Assembly (NCBI GenBank): GCA_944989445.1
Contig: CALYLW010000340.1
Location: 576,881-640,880, forward strand
Origin: Ampullaceana balthica
Taxonomy: Eukaryota > Mollusca > Gastropoda > Lymnaeidae
DNA length: 64,000 nt
Direction: 5' to 3'
Positions 1 to 9,800 of this stretch are shown piece after piece. The translations under genes were made by a program, and so were the position numbers. Within the stretch, counting starts at the first letter, position 1. Each line of letters starts with the position of its first letter. Below the pieces are notes generated by a model. It did no database searches and was not told the origin of the DNA. It worked only from the letters and a program-made list of their open reading frames with translations.

Positions 1-757
1 AGTTTCATCGTGGATATATTTCTCAAGATCGTTAAAAATAGAATGGCAAATAATATCTGAAACATATTCGAAAAAAAGACATTTGGGGGCCCCAGCCATG
101 AATGATTGAACATTAGACGTGCAGTACCCTTTGTTATTTTAATATTGGCTACCAAGTTTTTATATACAAAGTTTGGTTAAGATCCACCAATTTACCTAGT
201 AGCTATCGCTTAAAGTAATTTTTATATAGCTCATATAAGCACAAAATGACATTAAGGGCCCCAGGTCCCAATTAGTGCAAGATGTCAAGTTCAAAACACC
301 TCTTTATTTCAATCAATTTCATAGCGTATATATTTCTCTATATTTATCTATATCTTTAAAACTTGAATGGGGAATAAAATCTTAAAACGTTTATGAAAAA
401 AAGACATTTTGGGCCCCCAGCTCCGAAGATGCGGACATTAGGAAATTAGTGCCCTATAGTATTTCAATATTGGCTACCAAGTTGTTATATACGAAGTTTG
501 GTTAAGATCCATCAATTTACCTAATAGCTATCGCTTAAAGTAATTTTTATATAGCTCATATAAGAAAAAATCATATTATGGGCCCCCGGCGCCCCATGAG
601 TGTTAAATATTGCAAAAAAAGTTGCCAGTTACCAAGCCAGGAGCGTACTCAAAAGTCTCCAAAAGTTTCATGGCGATCGAATGAATGGTTTAATCAGCTA
701 TAAAGGACATACATACATACATAGATACATACATACTTTGATTTTTATATATATAGA
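1..757 (-). mobile_element. Helitron copy, 5' terminus at 757, truncated by window edge
   Basis: Read on the minus strand, the element starts at 757 with TCTATATATATAAAAATC and a 3' neighbour of A at 758, as expected for Helitron insertion between A and T. It continues through short GTAT repeats, then AGCTGATTAAACCATTCAT and the CGCCATGAAACTTTTGG block seen in the copies at 52507-55300. Further in are two diverged ~330-bp internal units with TATGAGCTATATAAAAAT and GGGGGCCC blocks. It lies in the intron following the HEIAH exon. No Rep/helicase ORF, so it is non-autonomous. Confidence 0.8.
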
Positions 758-773
758 TAAGACCATATCTTAC

Positions 774-882
774 ATGTGGGCTATTTCATGTGCCGTCACG
801 ATAGCTGTGTTGTAAGTACCGTTGAACTCAACGACTCCAGTGGACTTCTTGCTGTCACACACTGCTCCGACATGGGCGTAGC
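774..882 (-). CDS. M12B metalloproteinase exon e (zinc-binding HEIAH)
   Basis: A 109-bp exon with acceptor actaaccag and donor CACAT|gtaagata. It codes GYAHVGAVCDSKKS, then VVEFNGTYNTAIVTAHEIAHM. HEIAH supplies the first two zinc His and the catalytic Glu of HExxHxxGxxHD. The exon stops inside the Met codon right after the motif (phase 2), so the third His must lie on an exon outside the window. A Helitron begins 16 nt after the donor. Confidence 0.9.
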
Positions 883-3800
883 CTGGTTAGTATGGGATTC
901 AGTAATCAGCAAGTTAGCGATTTTAGGAGACTAATAGGGGAAAAAACACCCTAACTTCCATTCTTAAAACGATTGATTAATATTTTGTTCTCATGCAGCC
1001 TTTTCATGTCTTGACCGTTATTTCTAAAGAACTGTTCTTGAACATCATGACATATAATATGTTGAAATGTGCCTTTCTTACATTTGCCCTGATTCATATT
1101 CACTGAACTTTTTTCCTTAAATAACAAACGATTTTTTCGAGTTTTTTTCTTTTTCTAAATTTGCAAGATTAATTAGATTTTAACAAAATAACTCTGCTTT
1201 AACCTTATATATTATTTTTGCCTAGTAGGGATGTCTTTAGAATTTTCACTCGGCAAATAAGAATCGTATTTATTTTAATGGCAATTGTTTAGTAAGTTTT
1301 TAAAGATATCTTTGCATTTTTTTTGGTTAAATACTAGATCTATATATTTTTTATAGACTTTTGTATAAAATGATACGCTCAAGGACAAAATTGATGTCAT
1401 ATTGATTTAACATCAGAGAAAGGCGACAACACTGCTTATATTTTCCGGAAATTCTTATCCTGCATATACATGGATCGGGAAAATATGTTACCTTTTTTTT
1501 TATTCTTCAAACATCGGGTCACATCGTTTTTCCACTATTATGTGCTCCGCCAAAAAAGGTAGAAGTATTTCTTTTAGTTCTAATTTAAATAATTTTATGT
1601 TACATCTTAGCTACATTAATAAATCAAAACAGGAACATTTCTAACGCTAGAAGCCAAACTATGCGTAAGCTAAAAGGAAACTGCAATATTCCTCTATATA
1701 CGTGTGCTTTGTTCAGTGTGTGATTCTTTGTCTGAGCGAGACACATACTTTGAATGTTACGGTTAATCTATAATTTCAATGACATTTTTTTACATGTGAA
1801 CTTGATGGCCACACCAATTAGCCACAACCTACAATGTGGGCCATTAAAAAAACAACAACATCTGTTATTGAATTTACTCCAATTAGCGTAGTACAATACT
1901 AATGTCAAAAAGGGATCAAGTGGATTAATCAAAGTGCCGGGATGACAATGATATGAATGTTTTTTTGTTTTTTGTATAGCGTATTTTGCAAACAAGTCAC
2001 CTGCTACACCAAGTCGACATTTAATTTCGATGAATTTATTTCATTCTATTTTGTTTAATAGTTTATTGAAGTAGAAGAGTGGAAGTAGACGATATAATTT
2101 AAATAACACTTAAGAATTAAAAGATGGAAAAAAATTTAGGTGTGTAAAATTTGGAATTGTTTCTTATTTCAGATTTATTAAAAAAAATATTTTAATACTT
2201 ATTGGAATTTTTGTTTCACGGTTACTTGACTCTACTATCCTAGTATAAAGTATAAATTATAAAGTATATAAAGCAATATTTTATTTTATTTTATAAAACA
2301 GCGAATACTTTTTCGGGATATCTAAAGATTTAATTTAATTTTTAAAATTTGGGATGCAACTAATTTTCCGCTTTAGTTTATTATTATTATTTTTTTTTAG
2401 AAGAGTGAGGGGTTCTAGAGAGAGGTGGAGCTGACGACTACAAAGAGTTCTTTGAATTCACATTATACACGTTTTTATTTAGTCAGACCCCTATGCAGAG
2501 CCCACGATTCTTCTCAATTCTTATTCTTATCTTATCTTATCTTTTCTGTTACAGACCCTCCTTCTATACAGAAGATTATTGCATCCTACGCTTATCTATG
2601 ATTGGTGTATATTCCTGCATTCTTGTTATAGTTTTAAATGTTGATAGAGTGTTGGTTTTTCTGGTTTCTTCAGGCAATCACGCTCGGATTCCGGACGGAA
2701 AGAACGAGAATTTGAATGTGTTTGTTCTTGCATACGGAATAAGAAAGGTGTCGTTACCCTTATGTGTATCTGAAGGTTGTATTTAGTTATCTTAGTGTTG
2801 TATTTAGTTATCTTAGTGTTGTATTTAGTTATCTTAGTGTTGTATTTAGTTATCTTAGTGTTGTATTTAGTTATCTTAGTGTTTTATTTAGTTATCTTAG
2901 TGTTGTATTTAGTTATCTTAGTGTTGTATTTAGTTATCTTAGTGTTGTATTTAGTTATCTTAGTGTTGTATTTAGTTATCTTAGTGTTGTATTTGTTATC
3001 TTAGTGTTGTATTTAGTTATCTTAGTGTTGTATTTAGTTATCTTAGTGTTGTATTTAGTTATCTTAGTGTTGTATTTAGTTATCTTAGTGTTGTATTTAG
3101 TTATCTTAGTGTTGTATTTAGTTATCTTAGTGTTGTATTTAGTTATCTTTGTGTTGTATTTAGTTATCTTAGTGTTGTATTTAGTTATCTTAGTGTTGTA
3201 TTTTGTTATCTTAGTGTTGTATTTAGTTATCTTAGTGTTGTATTTAGTTATCTTAGTGTTGTATTTAGTTATCTTAGTGTTGTATTTAGTTATCTTAGTG
3301 TTGTATTTAGTTATCTTAGTGTTGTATTTAGTTATCTTAGTGTTGTATTTAGTTATCTTAGTGTTGTATTTAGTTATCTTAGTGTTGTATTTAGTTATCT
3401 TAGTGTTGTATTTAGTTATCTTAGTGTTGTATTTCTAAATTAGAATTAATGAAACTCTTATTTCTGACTTGATGCAGACCAAACTAGCACTACAAACACC
3501 AGCATATTATTTTGGTTATAGATCAGCCCAACTAGGGAATGGGTATAAGTGGATCGTTACACTGAAAGGGTTGAGATCCACCCCCCGGTTTCTTATTATA
3601 TAGTTTGCTGTTAATGTTTGGTTGAACTTGAGACTTCAAATCTCTTGTTTTCGTGAACACCGTTGGGTCTAGATATCTCTTTTCAGAGGGTTGCAAAAAA
3701 TAAGATGACCACATCCAGAAAAAATCTTATCTTATCGTATCTTGGAACATTTGGGTGTTATCTCAAAAAGACCAGTCCCATAGGGTGTTATATCAAAATA

Positions 3801-6800
3801 ACCAGGCCTGTTGGGTGTAGTCTCAAGATGACTAGGCCCATAGGAACAGGGCCAAAAATGGTGTTATTTCAAAATAACCATGCCAATAAGGTGTTATCAC
3901 AAAATGACCAGGCCCATAGGGTGTTATCACAAAATGACCAGGCCCTTGGGGTGTTATCACTAAATGACAGGCCCATATGGTTTTATTACATAATGACCAG
4001 GCCTCATAGTTTGTTATCTCAAAATAACCAGGCCTATAAGGTCTTATCTCCTCAAACTAACCAGATCCACAGGATGTTGTCTCAAAATAACCGGGTGCAT
4101 ACAATATCCGAAACAATTATTCCTTGAAAGATAACCCAACAAATAGAAAAAAATATCTTTGAGTAAACATAATCACATAGTCACATTACGTATATTGGAT
4201 TGTTTGTGGGACTGGTTAAAATGCCACTACATCGAGCATATTTACCTGCAGTGAAAATACTTGAAGAGCCGTAGATGTCATACCTATATCAGAAAATAAA
4301 GAAACCAAATTAACTGATACATTTAAAGAATTTTAACACAGTCGAAATAAACTGTTGTTGCTTGACATGAAAGTTACCTTAAGCTTTTCATAATCATACA
4401 TCCATAAGTAAAGAATTGCTTTTGTAATTTACTGCCACTCATTGAAAAATATTTCGAATCATTCAAAGCAACGAAGCTAGGCAATATAATGTACAGCAGA
4501 ATATAATAAAACAACAAATGTCATAAGGCTCGTCTGCATTTTTCAGATTCTATATAAAACAGGAAACAATTTAAAAACACTGTTAAGCAATTTTATATAT
4601 TCATTACATAGATATCTTGTGTATTTTAATAGCGATTGTCATATTGGTTTCCAGATGATCATATGTCCATTGAGGTTTTTTTAAATGTGCTCTTTTTATA
4701 AAAAAATATAAAGCCAGTGAAATTTAAAGTAAGTATGTGTCATGGCATGTCAACACCTGCCACAGTCTGTCAACACCTGCCACAGTCTGTCAGCACCTGT
4801 CGCAGCCTATCGGCACCTATCATAGTCTGTCAACACCTGTTACAGTCTGTCAACACCTGTTACAGTCTGTCAACACCTGTTACAGTCTGTCAACACCTGT
4901 TACAGTCTGTCAACACCTGTTACAGTCTGTCAACACCTGTTACAGTCTGTCAACACCTGTTACAGTCTGTCAACACCTGTTACAGTCTGTCAACACCTGT
5001 TACAGTCTGTCAACACCTGTTACAGTCTGTCATTGACTATATAAAACTAACCACTTACCCCGTCCACAGAATGGCGATGTCATATTTCAAAGTACTGTAC
5101 GCATTTTGCTGACTAAGCCACAACTCAAAAGTGTTCAGGGCTTTCCCCGAATCCACACCGTTGGGAATCCCTGGGAACAGACTAGTTACCGGTATGACGT
5201 TTGAATTCTGTAAACGAATGAATCAACTGATCTACATACTTGTTGTGTACACAGTGGCAGTCAATATCACGTGACACACTGATTGTGTACACAATGACAC
5301 TCAATATAACGTGACGAAAAACTGTTTGTGTACACAGTCGCTGTCAGTATCACGTGACATAGTGCTTGTGTTCACTGTGGTACTCAATATCACGTGACAT
5401 ACTGGCTGTGTGCACAATAACACACTCAATATCACGTGATATACTGGTTGTATGCACAATAACACACTCAACATCACGTGACATACTGGTTGTGTTCACA
5501 GTGGCAGTGAGTATCACATGACATACTGATTGAGTACACAGTAACACACTCAATATCACGTGATATACTGATTGTGTACTCACTGACACTCAATGCCACT
5601 TGACATTCTGACAGCATACACATTGGCACTCAGCATCCTGTTATCTTTGTACACAAAATTGCAGTCACACAATTGCTTAAGATGTACACAATGGCCGCAA
5701 CCGTTTTCCGCATTTCTGTGTACTTAATAGATAGTAAATATCATAATATCATTTTTGATGTATAGTTACTGTGTACGATTGATATTAAATATCGTGATAT
5801 CTATTCATGTTTTATGTTGTGTTTTGTGTTGACATATATTTTCAAAAATAATTATTTTTGTGTGATTTAAAGAGCACAGTTTTATCTAAGAATCTCAATA
5901 TAGATTATATTTAATTTAATCTTCACTGTGTCGTTGAAAATAATCATAACCATGGAGTTGCAGCGATCAGTTTAATCATAATATCAGCTGGGAATAACTC
6001 ACACGAGATATCTCTTGTACTCAACACAGCCTTAGTGAAGTGGCTTATTCATTTAATTTTTGTACTTAGGGGCCGTCCATAAAGTACGTCACGCTCCGAG
6101 GGGGGGGTCTAAGAAAGTGTGACACTTTGTGACAGGGGGGAGGGGGGTCAGGCGGCCATGTGTGATGTCACACATTTATTATTTTTAGTATTTTTTAAAT
6201 AATTTATTTATATTTTTTTAGTAGAATTTAAATAGCTTTTAAAATAATTTTCAAACATTTTGTGAAACATTAGAATTAGTTTTATGTCAAAATAGCATTG
6301 AAATGCGTATCTCCTGAATGTGTTGTTCATAAATCTGAATTGGATACAGCAGGACTGATATCGAAGGATCAGGAATGGTTTGACAATCATGATCGCACCA
6401 GCCAATATTTAACTCAAATTGTTATTAAATATCAGGACAAAGCACGAAGCTCATATTTTAACGTTTTACCTTAAAGATTCTTCCCTCCTCCAATCACAAT
6501 CAACCAAACAAATGATGGACTCAAAGCTTAAGAAATAGCAGATGCAGATTCTCATAAATTTCCTTCCTTGTTTGTAGCACAAACTCTCAAATTTGGTGAA
6601 ATATGCCTAGATCAACAGGAGCTTTCAAAGTACAACCATATGATTACCAGCTTATTTGATTGACTTTGCAAAGTATGTCACTCATATTTTGCCCCACAAA
6701 AAATGTTGAAGAAACATACAGGACAACACAGAGCTCGGGCTCAGGAGAATGTGCCCACCCAAACTGTTCAAGAATCAACTCAGATAAAACGCATCCGTCC

Positions 6801-9800
6801 TTTGAGAATCACTTCCAGAAGTCAAAGAGAACCCATGGCATTTATTGCCAGAGGAGAAAATGCACATACAGAGGCTGTTGAGTGGCTAGATGAGGACGAG
6901 TTGATCTGTCTGCAATTATCCTTCCAGGAAACGATGATTGTGAAATATTGATGTCAGTCGTAACCATGGGCGTCGCTAGGAATTTTTCCAAGGGGGCGGG
7001 GAAAAAATAAAAACACCACTTTTTTATTTTAACTGACAATGCATACAGGTACAATTTTCAATTAAATTCAAGTACAGTATAAAATAAGGGTCGAAAAAAA
7101 GCCTTAGACATTAATAAGACTTACAAATTAGTGCTGTAATAGCTAAAATACAACATTTATTAATGCATTTAATAAATTAAAAACTTAAGTTCTCACGAAA
7201 ATTGAATTTTGATTTGAAATAATATACGTGTAGAAACTGCAGGATTACCAAGGATGGATATCAGAAATTTTTTTACAGGCTAAAAAAATCGAAAAGTAGA
7301 CCAATAGCGGGATTCCGAAATGCCGTTATTAGAAGATTTCGGGGCGTCTGCAGCATCTGACTTATCATTGGCATTGAGGACAACAGTAAACGTTCAACAG
7401 CCAGACACAACTGAAGCAACTGTTCCTAATTTGATTGTCGCTGAGACTTATTCATTTCCTAAATTGGATATTGGAAGGTATGTCTGGACATACGAATTTT
7501 CAAATAAGTTGAAATTGCAGCTGATTCGTGATTGTTGGACCCTTGATAAAAATTATGATTTTAGAGCTGACAGTGAGGGAAACAGAGTTTTTAGTTTTTA
7601 GATATGCATGATTATCACTCTATTCACCGTGGCTTGTATACTCGCAAATGTTAATAGGTGCCTTTTGCAAATATTGCAAATGTTTCTGCAAAAATTAACT
7701 CTATGAGTTCAGTGGGTATTTGTCATCAAACCATGTACAAAATATAAAGATTTCAACGAAGATGCACTTAGCCACCTGCAAAGCACATGACACAAAGGCT
7801 CTCATGAAGATGCAAGCAATTTTATTTGCTTTATTGGAAGCCAAAGCAGTTTCTATAGATAAGCAGTTGTACTCATCATTTAGAAGACAAAATTCAAGAA
7901 AATTGCAACAAACTTGGTCCCATCATTTCTACAATCCTATTTTGCTGCATGCATGTTTTAGCACTTCGTGGAACAGAATCAAATTCTGGTAATTTGTATG
8001 AACTGTTAGAGTTTCGTGTTGAATCTGGAGATGAAGTTCTTGGTAATCGTTTGTCAATTGGTTCTTGTAGTGCTGAGTATGGTTCACCGACAAAACGGCC
8101 CCGGACAAAAAGGCCCCGACAATTGGGCTCCGACATAACAGCCCCGACAAAACGGCACTGGACTAATAGATGGACTAATAGTAAAATTTACAATTAAATA
8201 TATTCGTATTTTTACTCACCTATTCAGTGTCAGGTTTAGCTAACAATAAACAACAACAATAACACCACAAAAGTGAATTTAATAGCCTTTACGCGAGATG
8301 GTAACAATAACGGTTGTTTGTTGACAAGAAACAATATAATAACATCACAAGAAATAATGTTACAATTTTACCACTTTTTTTAAGTGTGAAAAAGTTGACG
8401 AAAGCTTAAAATGCAAAAAAAAATTATTAATGATTTATTAAAAGTGTTAACAATTTGTCTGAGGCCGATTTGACCGGGCCGTTTTGACCGGGGCCGTTAT
8501 GTCGGGGCCGTTATGTCGAGGCCGTTTTGATGGGTAACCGCTGAGTGTATCTCAGCAACTACGCAAAACACTATAATCGAAATTTGTTGGTCTCTCTTGC
8601 TTGAAGACATTGTTCGTGAAGCAAATAATTCAATTGCATTTTCTATACTTGCCGACGAGACAAATGACATTTCAGGCATTCAGCAGATGTCACTTGGTGT
8701 TATATTTGTCAAAGAGCAAAATGGGAAAATGATGGTCACGGAAGAATTCATAGGATGTATCCAATTGTCAATAAAACAGCTGAAGGTTTAACCAACACCA
8801 TCATTACTAATTCATTAGAATTTTGATTAAATATGACAAAGCTTGTTGGTCAAGAATACTACGGATGTTCTACAATGGCAGGTAAAGAAGGAGGAGTCCG
8901 AGCAATAATTGGAAAAAAATACCCAAAAGCAGTTTGTACATTGCAGTTCACATAAACTAAATCTTGTTGTGAACGATTTAATTTATGTGAATGTTGTACG
9001 AAACAAAATAGGAACACTTAAGTCAATTATTATAGTGTTTTTCCGAGAAAGTAATCAGCAAAGAAAACTTATTCTAAATGTTCCTTTGCTATGTTAAACT
9101 AGATGGTCACATAAATATAAAAGCTTGCGGATGTTTGCTGAAAATGTTACAGAAATTGTTAAACAACTGGAATATTTAGAACAATCAGTAATGCAATCAG
9201 TTATACTTGCAGATAAAATTCTTTTTTATGTTTGATAAATGTAAACTGTCTTCCATGTAATAAACTTTCAGGAAATTTAGTTAAGTTTTATTGTAACAAC
9301 TTTATGACATTTTTATGACATTTTTTTCTCAAATGAAGGTGGGGGGGGAGGGAAATGCCCCCCTTGCCCCCCTTACCTACGCCCATGGTCGTAACTATGG
9401 ATGAACACAGATGATGTCCAGTGAATATTTTTGAATGAAATATAATTCATAGGACCATAATAAACAGATTAAATATAGCACAAGAGTTGGTCACATAGTT
9501 TGTCCATCTAATATTTCTTTTTAGTCAAATTGTTTTGTTTCCTTTTTATTATGTAATTTTAAAAATCCGGCTAGAGCTTCGGCTGCGGCAGGAATTCACT
9601 TCATAAATCCGGCTGGCAGGTAGATCCCTAATTTATATATATATATTCATAATCATATTTGCCCCGCAAAATCCGGAATCCAGCCATTTTAACAAATCTG
9701 ATTCCGGCTCCAGTTGGATTTCACTTCATAAATCCGGCCCACTTCAGCTCCAGCCGGATTTCAACGTTTTGAATCTGGTACATCCCTACTTTTAAGTGGA

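Larger units (their letters stand above)
6965..9387 (+). mobile_element. hAT-type transposon with 8-bp target duplication, degraded
   Basis: Flanked on both sides by the 8-bp duplication GTCGTAAC (6957-6964 and 9388-9395). The termini are CATGGGCGTCGCTAGG and the inverse of CCTTACCTACGCCCATG, typical of animal hAT ends. The interior holds a broken hAT/ZMYM1-like (DUF4371) transposase: ATCKAHDTKALMK, LRGTESNSGN, EFRVESGDEVLGN, then after a nested insertion LLEDIVREANNS, FSILADETNDISG. Several stops and frame breaks make it inactive. Confidence 0.85.

Noticed and set aside
1768..1995. Minus-strand ORF with several Cys (RCCCFFNG)
   Set aside because: Considered as a Cys-rich exon of the protease, but it has no family match and sits between exons already joined in phase.
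2764..3438. 224-codon ORF of VVFSYLS and LVILVLY repeats
   Set aside because: 22-bp minisatellite in a LINE fragment; no unique sequence.
4717..5112. 131-codon plus-strand ORF
   Set aside because: Translation of the 20-bp minisatellite, antisense to the protease exon.
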